Positions 36,348 to 44,906 of a DNA stretch of 64,000 bases are shown in pieces. Within the stretch, counting starts at the first letter, position 1, and each line of letters opens with the position of its first letter. The DNA comes from CALOAD01 sp942491415. GTDB lineage: Bacteria; Cyanobacteriota; Vampirovibrionia; Gastranaerophilales; CALOAD01. The stretch is from contig CALOAD010000020.1 in assembly GCA_942491415.1 (NCBI GenBank), forward strand, positions 512,229-576,228, read 5' to 3'. The notes beneath the pieces were generated by a model that made no database searches, was not told the origin of the DNA, and saw only the letters and a program-made list of their open reading frames with translations. The position numbers and the translations under genes are program-made.

Positions 36348-36356
36348 ATAAAAATG

Positions 36357-36773
36357 TTACCCCAAATAATCAATTTTTTTATTATTTTGCAATTTTGCTG
36401 CGATTTTATTCCTTATAATCGGAGTTAAAATATCGCTGGCAATTATTCCACCTAATATGCTTGCTATTGCGGATATTCCTGCTGTAAATTTATTTTGTTT
36501 TAGATTTTTTGTAGATATAATGGTTTCTGTTATTTTTGAGGCAAGATTTGCGAAGATAAAGAAAAATGAAACGTTTAAAACACCATTTAAAACTTCTTGA
36601 GGAATCAAAAACTTTTTTTCGTGTTTTGAAATAGTCTTGTTTTTGTAAATTACAGTCACTTGTCCAATACTGGAAGCACTCCAGGCTAGGCAATAAGCTT
36701 TTGTATTGAATTTTGCAGGATTTTTAGCATAGTCTACAGCCATATTGGTTAATATATTGGAGGTTTTAATCAT
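36357..36773 (-). CDS. Uncharacterised membrane protein, second of a pair
   Basis: 138 aa, about three hydrophobic segments (AWSASSIGQVTVIY, VLNVSFFFIFANLASKITET, GISAIASILGGIIASDILTP). No domain recognised. It begins inside the end of the upstream gene (eight-base overlap), so the two are coupled. Segments such as KHEKKFLIPQEVLNGVLNVS suggest a conserved cytoplasmic loop between helices. Possibly a two-component membrane complex; no function is proposed. Confidence 0.65.
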   Translation of the reverse strand: MIKTSNILTNMAVDYAKNPAKFNTKAYCLAWSASSIGQVTVIYKNKTISKHEKKFLIPQEVLNGVLNVSFFFIFANLASKITETIISTKNLKQNKFTAGISAIASILGGIIASDILTPIIRNKIAAKLQNNKKIDYLG

Positions 36774-37392
36774 TTGAAATACCTCCTAAAATTGAATTGG
36801 AGACTTTATTTGTTATTTTGGGTTCTATGCTTATTGTGGCTGCGATTGTTGCTATAAGAGCTAAAACGTTGCCGAAAGACTTTGAAAGAGTCTTGATTAT
36901 ATCTTCATTATTTTTTAATAAGAATTTTAATTGTTTTTTTGAAAGTGAGAAATTTTTAAACTCAAGTTTTTTTAGTATATAGTTCCCTTTTTTGTTTATT
37001 TCTTGCTTAAACAGCTTTCCTTTTTTTGATAAAAAATAACCGCTTGAGTATTTTTTTAAGTGTTTAACCTGATCTTCAATAGTTTCTTTGCTACCTTTAG
37101 CTATAGTTTCAGTTTTTAGGTCATTTAAAAAAAGTTTTGAACCTATTTTTTCTCCTAAATATCTCACCGCTAATCCGCATAAAAGCCCGACTGTAAGTTT
37201 TGTAGTTGTTCTTGTTGTAGCAGTACGACGTGTTTTAGCATCTATATTTTTATTTTTTGATTCAATATTATATTGAATCCCGATTGAAGCTCCTCCGCAA
37301 ATAAGTCTATGTTGCCAAGAACTTAGCTCGCTAAAATTTGAAATGTATTTTTTAGTGTTATTTAAGATGATAGGATTAAAAAAAACTTTCAT
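36766..37392 (-). CDS. Uncharacterised membrane-associated protein, first of a pair
   Basis: 208 aa. Weakly hydrophobic stretches occur around TTTKLTVGLLCGLAVRYLGE and at the C-terminal NVLALIATIAATISIEPKIT. The middle is strongly basic (KHLKKYSSGYFLSKKGKLFK). Family not recognised. It sits three bases downstream of the AGCS symporter gene on the same strand and overlaps the next gene, so the three are likely one transcript. Thr/Arg-rich KTRRTATTRTTTK precedes the first helix. Confidence 0.65.
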   Translation of the reverse strand: MKVFFNPIILNNTKKYISNFSELSSWQHRLICGGASIGIQYNIESKNKNIDAKTRRTATTRTTTKLTVGLLCGLAVRYLGEKIGSKLFLNDLKTETIAKGSKETIEDQVKHLKKYSSGYFLSKKGKLFKQEINKKGNYILKKLEFKNFSLSKKQLKFLLKNNEDIIKTLSKSFGNVLALIATIAATISIEPKITNKVSNSILGGISND

Positions 37393-37395
37393 TTA

Positions 37396-38976
37396 TTAGT
37401 CTTCTATTGTTTTTTGCAATTTAGATAATGCTGATTTTAAAGATTTTAATGAATTTAGAGTTAATAAAAGTTGGTGTTTTTTACAATATTCAATAAGATC
37501 TTTTTTTACATCAGGAAACAAGATGTACAATGCGATAATATTAGGAACAGCCATAGTAAACATCATTGCATCGGCAAGATCTATTATGCTTTTTAAATTT
37601 AAAGAGGCTCCTGTCATAATGCAAATCAAAAATAATATTTGATAAATCCTTGTTGCTATTAAACTTTCACCAAAAAAGAAATTCCAGGACTTTTGTCCAT
37701 AATAAGCCCAGGCAATGAGAGTTGAAAGTGCAAAAAGTACAATGATTACGGATAATAAGTATGGGGCAAGTGGAATGACAGACTGAAAGGCTTGTGATGA
37801 GAGTTCAACACCGCTTATTGATTCATGAAGTTTATAAGAACCTGTTGCTATGATAACAATAGCTGTTAAAGAACAAAAAATAATTGTATCTAAAAAAGGT
37901 CCCAGCATAGATACAAAACCTTGAGAAACAGGCTCTCTTGTTTGTACTGAGGAATAGGCAATGGCTGCTGATCCCACACCTGCTTCATTTGATGCTACAG
38001 ATCTTCTAAGCCCTATTATCATAACTCCTAAAGCTCCACCTTTTATTGCAATTGGATTAAAAGCTTCTTCCATTATAAGAGAGAATACCTCGGGAATTAT
38101 ATTTGAATGAAAAGATATGACTGTTATGCATAACGATAAATAGGCTATACACATAAAAGGGACTATTTTTGATGTGGCTTTTGATATGCTTTTTATTCCA
38201 CCCCATATTATTGAACCAGTTATTATGGCAATGATAATTCCTAAAATCCATTTATTATCATAAAAAAAGCTTTGTTCAGCTCCTGTTATCTGAATTATTT
38301 GAGAGGATACTTGTTTCACCTGGAACATACTACCACAGCTAATTGCTTCTCCAAGGCAGCCGATAGAAAAAACACCGGCAAGTACTAATCCGAGTTTTTT
38401 GAGTTTTTTACGGGTTAATCCTCTTGAAATATAATACATAGGACCTCCCGAAATACTTCCGTCTTCATTTATTCGACGGTATTTCAAGCCCAAGGTGCAT
38501 TCGACAAATTTCATTGCCATTGCAAGGATTCCACCTATCCACATCCAAAAAGTAGCTCCCGGACCTCCTAAGGTTATTGCAATTGCCACTCCTGCTATGT
38601 TTCCCAGTCCTATTGTTCCTGATAGTGCTGTTGATAAAGCTCGCAAAGGTGTTATTTCTCCATTTCCTTGTTTTCTGCTGAAAAACAAGACTTTAAAAGC
38701 ATGGAAAAATCCCCATAGTCCAATGAATTTAGTCTGAACAGTAAATATAATAGCTCCTAATAACAGCCATAGAATGCTAAGAGGTATTTCAGCTCCTAGA
38801 ATGGGGATAGGATAAAAGATAATGGAAGATATTGTATCAGATAAAGGTGCTATAACACTATTTATATTTTTATCAATTTCAATAGCAGAACAACTTTTAT
38901 TAGTTATAAAATACAAAAAAGAACTAATGAAAATTAATTGATAAGACTTTAATAATTGAAAGAATTTCATTTTCAA
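37396..38976 (-). CDS. Sodium:alanine (AGCS family) symporter
   Basis: 526 aa. The AGCS signature GLGNIAGVAIAITLGGPGAT is preceded by the usual ALSTALSGTIG, and followed by FWMWIGGILAMAMKFVECTL and GSISGGPMYYISRGL. About ten to eleven helices are seen. The N-terminus has an extra hydrophobic, signal-like segment (YQLIFISSFLYFITN followed by SCSAIEIDKN), longer than most relatives. It takes up alanine or glycine with sodium. Leads a probable transcript with the two unknown membrane proteins. Confidence 0.92.
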   Translation of the reverse strand: MKMKFFQLLKSYQLIFISSFLYFITNKSCSAIEIDKNINSVIAPLSDTISSIIFYPIPILGAEIPLSILWLLLGAIIFTVQTKFIGLWGFFHAFKVLFFSRKQGNGEITPLRALSTALSGTIGLGNIAGVAIAITLGGPGATFWMWIGGILAMAMKFVECTLGLKYRRINEDGSISGGPMYYISRGLTRKKLKKLGLVLAGVFSIGCLGEAISCGSMFQVKQVSSQIIQITGAEQSFFYDNKWILGIIIAIITGSIIWGGIKSISKATSKIVPFMCIAYLSLCITVISFHSNIIPEVFSLIMEEAFNPIAIKGGALGVMIIGLRRSVASNEAGVGSAAIAYSSVQTREPVSQGFVSMLGPFLDTIIFCSLTAIVIIATGSYKLHESISGVELSSQAFQSVIPLAPYLLSVIIVLFALSTLIAWAYYGQKSWNFFFGESLIATRIYQILFLICIMTGASLNLKSIIDLADAMMFTMAVPNIIALYILFPDVKKDLIEYCKKHQLLLTLNSLKSLKSALSKLQKTIED

Positions 38977-39150
38977 AGTTTACTTTTTAATTTACAAGCT
39001 CACAAGACTTAATGGCTTAGCCTATGTGGACTATAACTCAGCAAAAATATTGAAACTTTAATCCTTTAGAAAGGTCTTGAGTATTAAGAATAAAATTTTT
39101 GTTTAAATCCTTGACCTGAATGCAAATTTATTCTAACATTTTTATATAAA

Positions 39151-39278
39151 CAACTTATCAAGAGAATGCAATTTTTGTTGCAGCGGCTGAGGGATCTGGC
39201 CCTTTGAAGCCCGGCAACCTACAGGAAGCCTCCTGTAAGGTGCCAAATCCAGCAGATACTGATCTGGTAGATAAGTTG
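39151..39278 (+). ncRNA. SAM-I (S-box) riboswitch upstream of metK
   Basis: The S-box core is clear: GAGGGATCTGGCCCTTTGAA, CCCGGCAACCT, a variable P3 hairpin (CAGGAAGCCTCCTG), then AAGGTGCCAAATCC with the P4 GATACTGATC. P1 pairs 39151-39159 with 39270-39278. A terminator follows (39309-39350) before metK. High SAM should favour P1 and so termination, lowering SAM synthetase. Confidence 0.94.
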
Positions 39279-39308
39279 GTAAAATAAGAAAATCTTATAA
39301 TACCAACT

Positions 39309-39350
39309 ATAACCTCTACAGACTTGATAAGTTCGACGAGGTTATTTTTT
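39309..39350 (+). terminator. Expression-platform terminator of the SAM riboswitch
   Basis: ATAACCTC (39309-39316) pairs with GAGGTTAT (39338-39345), followed by Ts. The loop holds CTTGATAAGTT (39323-39333), an exact complement of the P1 5' strand (39152-39162). TACCAACT (39301-39308) complements AGTTGGTA just after P1, so alternative folds exist. Confidence 0.8.
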
Positions 39351-39368
39351 TTAGAGTAGGAGATGCAA

Positions 39369-40637
39369 ATGACATCTAAAAAGTTTTTATTCACTTCTGA
39401 GTCAGTAACAGAAGGTCATCCGGATAAGGTTTGTGACCAAATTTCTGACGCAATTTTGGATGCTTTTCTTTCAAAAGATCCAAAATCAAGAGTAGCAGCA
39501 GAAACTTCTGTTACTACCGGCATGGTGCTTGTTGCCGGAGAAATTACTTCTGAATGCTATGTAGATATTCCTAACGTAGTTAGAAATACAGTTAGAGAAA
39601 TAGGCTATATAGGAAGAGAAGGCGGTGGTTTTGATGCCAAAACATGCGCTGTGCTTACAAGTATTGATGAACAATCGCCTGATATTGCAGGTGGTGTAAA
39701 TGTGGCATTAGAATCAAGAGAAGATGGAAATACAAGCATTGAAGAGCTTGAAGATATCGGAGCCGGAGACCAAGGTATTATGTTTGGTTTTGCTTGTGAT
39801 GAAACTCCAGAACTTATGCCTTTGCCAATCAGTTTATCTCATCGTTTAGCTCAAAAACTTGCCGAAGTTAGAAAAAAAGGGCAATTGCCTTATTTAAGAC
39901 CTGATGGAAAATCGCAAGTAACAGTTGAATACGTTGATGGAAAACCATCTAGAATAGATGCTGTTGTGTTATCAACTCAACATGATCCTGAAATTAAAGG
40001 TGAGGCTGATAATAAAAAAGTACAAGAAATTATAAACAAAGATCTTATTAAATACGTTATTGAGCCTGTGTTTGCAAATGATATGATTAAACCTGATTCA
40101 AACACAAAGTTTTTGATTAATCCTTCAGGAAGATTTGTTGTTGGGGGACCTCAGGGTGATGCCGGTTTGACAGGGCGTAAAATTATTGTAGATACATATG
40201 GTGGTTATTCAAGACATGGCGGTGGTGCTTTTAGTGGTAAAGATCCAACGAAAGTAGATCGTAGTGCAGCTTATGCTACAAGATATGTTGCAAAAAATAT
40301 TGTAGCAGCAGGATTAGCTCAAAAATGTGAAGTACAGTTAGGCTATGCTATTGGTGTTGCTGAACCTGTATCTATTTTTGTAGATACTTTCGGAACAGGC
40401 AAAATATCAGATGATGAAATTTCTGAGTTAATCAGCAAGAACTTTGATCTTAGACCTGCAGCAATAATTAAGCAGTTTGATTTAAGAAATTTACCGTCAA
40501 AAAATAATGGTACTTTTTATAAAAATCTTGCCGCTTACGGTCATATGGGTAGAACTGATATTGAAGTGCCTTGGGAATTAACAGATAAAGTTGATGATCT
40601 CAAAAAACAGGTTTCAAAACTTGTAGCAAGTGTATAA
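39369..40637 (+). CDS. metK: S-adenosylmethionine synthetase
   Basis: About 422 aa from ATG 39369; the ATG at 39363 directly abuts the ribosome site GTAGGAG and is therefore unlikely. Motifs: FTSESVTEGHPDKVCDQISD, DIGAGDQGIMFGFA, and the phosphate loop GGGAFSGKDPTKVDRSAAYA. It makes SAM from methionine and ATP. Length is slightly above E. coli MetK (384), with loop insertions around QLPYLRPDGKSQ. It is controlled by the SAM-I riboswitch upstream, giving product feedback. Confidence 0.96.
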   Translation: MTSKKFLFTSESVTEGHPDKVCDQISDAILDAFLSKDPKSRVAAETSVTTGMVLVAGEITSECYVDIPNVVRNTVREIGYIGREGGGFDAKTCAVLTSIDEQSPDIAGGVNVALESREDGNTSIEELEDIGAGDQGIMFGFACDETPELMPLPISLSHRLAQKLAEVRKKGQLPYLRPDGKSQVTVEYVDGKPSRIDAVVLSTQHDPEIKGEADNKKVQEIINKDLIKYVIEPVFANDMIKPDSNTKFLINPSGRFVVGGPQGDAGLTGRKIIVDTYGGYSRHGGGAFSGKDPTKVDRSAAYATRYVAKNIVAAGLAQKCEVQLGYAIGVAEPVSIFVDTFGTGKISDDEISELISKNFDLRPAAIIKQFDLRNLPSKNNGTFYKNLAAYGHMGRTDIEVPWELTDKVDDLKKQVSKLVASV

Positions 40638-40652
40638 GTTTAATATTAAAAC

Positions 40653-40690
40653 AAAACAGACGCCTTTATTGGCGTCTGTTTTGTTTTGTT
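40653..40690 (+). terminator. Terminator after metK
   Basis: AAAACAGACGCC and GGCGTCTGTTTT (12 bp) around TTTATT, then a T-rich tail. The core GACGCCTTTATTGGCGTC recurs exactly at 42424-42441. Confidence 0.9.
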
Positions 40691-40704
40691 TGTTTTCCCC
40701 GAAT

Positions 40705-40938
40705 TTAATCGCTGTTCACGACTAAATCAAGTTTGTGTTGAACCGGTTCAGCTTCAAAAAGTTCACCGACATTACAGTCAATAACTTCGCATAACCTGTC
40801 CATGTTGTCATAAGATGGTTGAGTTCTTCCGTTAGCCCAAGAGTAGACTGTTTGTTGAGGAAGACCTAGTTCTTTAGCAAGCCTATAGAGGCTCCATCCT
40901 CTTGTGTTTCTCGCAACTTCCTTGATTTTAATTTTCAA
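40705..40938 (-). CDS. XRE-family HTH regulator
   Basis: 77 aa. The HTH spans LYRLAKELGLPQQTVYSWAN with the recognition helix QQTVYSWANGRTQ, followed by YDNMDRLCEVIDCNVGELFE. The C-terminus is short and acidic. The start is TTG 40938, preceded by AGGTGA six bases upstream. A Cro/C1-type dimer is expected. It converges on metK. TGTCCTTTT (40967-40975) lies upstream, the same nonamer seen by the other XRE gene at 8704. Confidence 0.82.
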   Translation of the reverse strand: MKIKIKEVARNTRGWSLYRLAKELGLPQQTVYSWANGRTQPSYDNMDRLCEVIDCNVGELFEAEPVQHKLDLVVNSD

Positions 40939-41319
40939 TTTCTTTCACCTGCTTTTTTTATGTAACTGTCCTTTTAAATAATATATTCTTCTATAAACCA
41001 GTTATTTCCTGATCAACAGATTCTTTAGTAGACATTTTCATATAACATTATACATATGTAACAAAAGATTAAATACACTTTGTCTTAAATTTCATTTAAT
41101 CAATCTATAAAAAAAGCTATGATTGTTTTTTAAATGTTAAGTTGTATTTTTAGTATTATTTGAATTTAAATTTGAATACGTGTTTTTGTAAAAAGCTTGC
41201 TATTAATATGTTTAGAGGAAGAGGTAAAAAAAACTAGTTTAAAAGATGTAATTTAGAAAAATTAAGTCTTTTAAATAAAAAAGCCATAATCCTTTTGTTT
41301 AAAGCTTTTTGCTGTTTTT
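40939..41319. other. A+T-rich intergenic stretch with no gene found
   Basis: About 380 very A+T-rich bases between the XRE gene and the palindrome at 41320. I see no convincing coding frame, tRNA or known RNA. The left end must hold the XRE promoter. A G+A patch GAGGAAGAGG near 41214-41223 is not followed by a start codon at a usable distance. Confidence 0.5.
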
Positions 41320-41354
41320 ATATTAAATTAAAAAAACTTTTTTTAATTTAATAT
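41320..41354. repeat. Perfect 17-bp A/T palindrome
   Basis: Arms 41320-41336 (ATATTAAATTAAAAAAA) and 41338-41354 are exact complements around a single C. It ends two bases before the -35 box of the next promoter. It could be a terminator of an unseen small transcript, a cruciform or an operator. Confidence 0.75.
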
Positions 41355-41355
41355 A

Positions 41356-41384
41356 TTGTCTTATTGTATTTCTATCATTACAAT
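41356..41384 (+). promoter_or_regulatory. Promoter of the Met-rich TPR gene
   Basis: TTGTCT (41356-41361), 17 bases, TACAAT (41379-41384). Transcription should begin near 41391, giving an about 150-nt leader. Confidence 0.55.
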
Positions 41385-41390
41385 AGAAAA

Positions 41391-41543
41391 AGAAATGCTA
41401 TACCGAGACAAAAAAAGTAATCAGAAAAATAAAACAATTTTGCAAGTCGGTATGCGTAACCAGAGAGCGACGTTTTCAGGCATCGGATTTTCTTGAAAAC
41501 TAACTCATTTGAGTATAAAAACACCTTGAGAGGTTATTTGATT
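41391..41543 (+). promoter_or_regulatory. Structured 5' leader, possible cis-regulatory RNA
   Basis: Hairpins: ATACCGA (41400-41406) with TCGGTAT (41448-41454); GTTTTCA (41472-41478) with TGAAAAC (41494-41500); ACTCA/TGAGT around 41503-41514. The G+C content is higher between 41440 and 41490 than in the flanks. It does not fit any riboswitch class I know. Confidence 0.45.
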
Positions 41544-42401
41544 ATGAAAAAAATGGCAATATCTTTAATTGGGGCTCTTTTTATATCTTCTTCAGCATTG
41601 GCTTTTGATCCGGTTGGTGATTTGTTAAAAGTCGGTATTGAAATGTATAAAACAGGTGATTTTACAGGTTGTATTCAAACTGTAAAAAAAGTTATAGAAG
41701 AAGATCCTTCTGATGCTGTGGCTCATTACTATATGGCTTTATCCTCTGTTAAAGTCGGCGATAATGAAACTGCAAAAAAAGAGTATGAAAATGTAATTTC
41801 ATTAAGTACAAGTTCACAACTTACAAACTATGCTCAAATAGGTGTAATTTGTATTGATAAACCTGAGCAATGTGCAATGCCCAGTAATCCAAAAAATAAA
41901 GATTGGGCTACTGTTAGAAAAGATATGATTGATAATTTGAATTTGACACCTATATCTAATAAAGTAGAAAAAGAATTAAAACAAAGAAAGCTTGATGCTA
42001 TAAAAAATATAGTTAATACCGGTGGTAAGGTGAATAAAAAAGAGCTGGATGAAATGGAGATTGACCCTGAAAAAAAGTCTTCTAGTCTTAAGCCCACGGA
42101 TAAAGAAATCGCACAGGCGTTTAAGACACTATCCAAAGCCGGATTGAATAATAATTCTTATATGAATCCTGAAATGATGCAAATGTCCATGATGATGGGC
42201 TCAATGAATGGTGGTATGCAAAATCAGGGTGCAAATATGGGAATGAACTATATGAATATGATGCCTTATTTAATGATGCAACAAGGCATGCCGGGACAAC
42301 AAAAAATGGATCCAAGAATGATGGAAACAATGATTAACGGAATGATGATGCCGGAGTTATTTTCAACAATGAATGGAAACAATAATAATAAAAACTATTA
42401 A
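41544..42401 (+). CDS. Exported TPR protein with methionine-rich tail
   Basis: About 285 aa from ATG 41544 (AGAGG ten bases upstream). A signal peptide, MKKMAISLIGALFISSSALA, leads into TPR-like helices (about 25-110, GIEMYKTGDFTGCIQTVKKV, AVAHYYMALSSVKVGDNETA). The middle is charged. The last about 82 residues contain some 25 Met with Asn, Gly and Gln (for example MMQMSMMMGSMNGGM). Two Cys lie near CIDKPEQCAMP. Met-rich segments can bind copper(I) or aid assembly, but nothing here proves that. It is the only gene between its own promoter and a terminator. Confidence 0.75.
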   Translation: MKKMAISLIGALFISSSALAFDPVGDLLKVGIEMYKTGDFTGCIQTVKKVIEEDPSDAVAHYYMALSSVKVGDNETAKKEYENVISLSTSSQLTNYAQIGVICIDKPEQCAMPSNPKNKDWATVRKDMIDNLNLTPISNKVEKELKQRKLDAIKNIVNTGGKVNKKELDEMEIDPEKKSSSLKPTDKEIAQAFKTLSKAGLNNNSYMNPEMMQMSMMMGSMNGGMQNQGANMGMNYMNMMPYLMMQQGMPGQQKMDPRMMETMINGMMMPELFSTMNGNNNNKNY

Positions 42402-42420
42402 AATTATAAAAATATTATTA

Positions 42421-42450
42421 AAAGACGCCTTTATTGGCGTCTTTTTTGTG
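42421..42450 (+). terminator. Terminator after the Met-rich TPR gene
   Basis: AAAGACGCC and GGCGTCTTT (9 bp) around TTTATT, followed by TTT. The 18-base core is identical to that of the metK terminator. Confidence 0.9.
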
Positions 42451-42502
42451 TTTGTATTTTTGATAATATGTTTATGAGAAAAAAGATAAAGAAGGTATGA
42501 TA

Positions 42503-44875
42503 ATGAATACAACCAAACGATCATTGAAAGTACTTGAGTGGTCGACAATTTTAATCAACCTATCAAAGCATGCAGCTTCCAAAAAAGGAAAAGAGCTGTG
42601 TCTTAACTTGCCTTTATATAGTGATATTAATAAAATTCGTCTTGAACTGACATATACAACTGAGGCTAAAATTTTGTTAGATCATCTTTTGACACCTCCA
42701 CTATCAGGCATAAGAGATATAGAAGATTTTTTGAATTTATCTAAGACATCTCAATCATTGGGCGGAAGGGAGCTTTTAGATATTGCAAAAACCATCCAAT
42801 CGTCACGTTATTTGAAAAATTATTTTTTAGATAACAAGGAAAAAACCCCTTTTTTATATGAAGTGTCAAAAGATCTTTTTGAGGACAAAGAACTTGAAGA
42901 CATTATTTTTAATGTTTTTGATGATAACGGTAATATTTTGGACAGTGCATCTCCCGAATTAAAAAGACTTAGGAATAGGCATAAAGACCAAATGAATAAC
43001 CTTAAAGATCGTTTGAGTTCAATTATAGGATCTTCTGAAATTTCAAAATACTTACAAGAGTCGGTCTATACTCAACGTGAAGATAGATACGTTGTTCCGG
43101 TGAAAGTTGATAATAAAGCGCACGTTCCCGGCATAATACACGATGTCTCTGCTAGTGGAGCGACTGTTTTTATTGAACCAAAGGCTATTGTTGAATTGAA
43201 TAATTCTATTAAAGAAACCGAAATTAAGATAGAAACTGAAATTAAAAGAATTTTAAAAGAATTGACAGAAAAAGTAGGAATTCATGCCAGCGATATTTTA
43301 AAAAAATTGCCTTTGATTATTAAGATCGATTTCTCATTTGCAAAAGCCAAATATAGCATACAACTAAAAGCTAATGAACCTGAGTTAAACTCAGAAAAGT
43401 ATATTAACATCAAAAATATGAAGCATCCTATATTGCTTACTATGATTAATCAAGTGATCCCTAATGATATAGAAATAGGCAAAGATTTTAATTCTTTGAT
43501 AATTACAGGGGCAAATACCGGAGGAAAAACCGTAACACTTAAAGCGTTAGGTCTTTGTGTTCTTATGACTAGAGCAGGGCTTCATATACCTGTGCTTGAA
43601 GCCAATATATTTCCTTTTAGAAAAGTTTTTGCAGATATAGGTGATGAACAAAGTATAGAACAGAGTTTGTCTACTTTTTCAGGTCATTTGACTAATATTA
43701 TTGATATTTTAAAAGAAGCCGATGATAATTCTTTGGTTTTATTGGATGAAGTCGGTGCAGGAACAGACCCATCGGAAGGTTCAGCTTTAGCTCAAGCTCT
43801 TTTAGAAGATCTGAATCTTAAAAAAACCGTTACTATTGCATCGACCCACTATGGAGAGCTAAAAGCTCTTGCCTACACCAAAGAAGGCTTTCAAAATGCA
43901 TCTGTTGAGTTTGATTCTGATACTTTAGCCCCTACCTATCGTTTATTGATAGGTATCCCGGGAAAAAGTAATGCCATAACAATTGCAGGGAGCCTTGGGC
44001 TGGATAAATCAATTACAAATAAGGCCCGAGAGATATATTTAACTCAAAAAGATACAACAGGAGCTGTTTTGGAAGGGTTGCAAAATACTCAGCATCAACT
44101 TTCTCAAAATGTACAAGAAGCAGAATCTGCTAAAACACAGATGAATACTTTAAAACTTGAATATGAAGAAAAATTGGAAAAAATAAAATCCGATAAGAAA
44201 AAAACGCTCGCAGTTTATAAGAAAAAATATGAAGCTTTGGTCGATCAGGCGAGGAGTGAGATTCGAGAAATATTAAAGCAAATACGAACTCAAAAAAGTG
44301 AAAAACTTGCAAGACGTTCGATGTCCAGAATTTCTAATATTGAAGCAGGTTTAAGAACTTCTGTTGATGAAGATCAAGGCAAATTAAAACCGAGTTATAA
44401 AAAGATTGATTGGGATAATATAAAAACAGGAGATACTGTTTTTGTCAAAGATTTTAATCAAATGGCTATTTTGGTCTCTTTGCCCGACAAAAATAAAAAC
44501 GTTCAAATTCAAATGGGCTTGTTAAAAACAACCATCAAAACCAATAAACTCGCTTTCAGTGATAAAAAAATCGAACAAAAAACCTCGACGACTTCAAAAG
44601 TTACAAAGGGTTTTAAATTTACCAGAGCTCAAGTTTCGCACGAAATTGACCTCAGAGGTGTGAGAGTTGAAGAAGCACTTGATAGAGTGGAAAAATATCT
44701 GGATGATGCAAGTTTGGCAAATTTATCGCCTGTTTATGTTATCCACGGACACGGGACGGGTGCATTAAAAGAGGCAATTAGAGAATATTTGAAAACATCT
44801 CCCTATGTTGCTAAATTTCGCCCCGGCAGTGATGGTGAAGGTGGAGATGGAGTGAGTGTTATAGATTTGGTATAA
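42503..44875 (+). CDS. mutS2: MutS2 ATPase/endonuclease
   Basis: About 790 aa from ATG 42503 (GAAGG seven bases upstream; ATG 42497 is too close to it). MutS core: lever helices, Walker A TGANTGGKTVTLKALG, signature EQSLSTFSGHL and Walker B LLDEVGAGTDPSEGSALAQA. A Lys/Glu-rich coiled-coil clamp follows, then a KOW-like segment and the C-terminal Smr domain (HEIDLRGVRVEEALDRV, VIHGHGTGALKEAIREYL). No mismatch-recognition domain is present, as expected. MutS2 suppresses recombination or rescues collided ribosomes, depending on species. Confidence 0.95.
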   Translation: MNTTKRSLKVLEWSTILINLSKHAASKKGKELCLNLPLYSDINKIRLELTYTTEAKILLDHLLTPPLSGIRDIEDFLNLSKTSQSLGGRELLDIAKTIQSSRYLKNYFLDNKEKTPFLYEVSKDLFEDKELEDIIFNVFDDNGNILDSASPELKRLRNRHKDQMNNLKDRLSSIIGSSEISKYLQESVYTQREDRYVVPVKVDNKAHVPGIIHDVSASGATVFIEPKAIVELNNSIKETEIKIETEIKRILKELTEKVGIHASDILKKLPLIIKIDFSFAKAKYSIQLKANEPELNSEKYINIKNMKHPILLTMINQVIPNDIEIGKDFNSLIITGANTGGKTVTLKALGLCVLMTRAGLHIPVLEANIFPFRKVFADIGDEQSIEQSLSTFSGHLTNIIDILKEADDNSLVLLDEVGAGTDPSEGSALAQALLEDLNLKKTVTIASTHYGELKALAYTKEGFQNASVEFDSDTLAPTYRLLIGIPGKSNAITIAGSLGLDKSITNKAREIYLTQKDTTGAVLEGLQNTQHQLSQNVQEAESAKTQMNTLKLEYEEKLEKIKSDKKKTLAVYKKKYEALVDQARSEIREILKQIRTQKSEKLARRSMSRISNIEAGLRTSVDEDQGKLKPSYKKIDWDNIKTGDTVFVKDFNQMAILVSLPDKNKNVQIQMGLLKTTIKTNKLAFSDKKIEQKTSTTSKVTKGFKFTRAQVSHEIDLRGVRVEEALDRVEKYLDDASLANLSPVYVIHGHGTGALKEAIREYLKTSPYVAKFRPGSDGEGGDGVSVIDLV

Positions 44876-44906
44876 GATTAATAGCGATCTTTTAAAAGGT
44901 AGTTAA

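Noticed and set aside
39158..39394. Minus-strand frame across the metK leader
   Set aside because: It lies entirely over the SAM riboswitch and the metK start, and has no ribosome site or homology.
41391..41543. Leader as a cyclic di-GMP, preQ1 or THF riboswitch
   Set aside because: None of the conserved core sequences of these classes can be found; left as unassigned.
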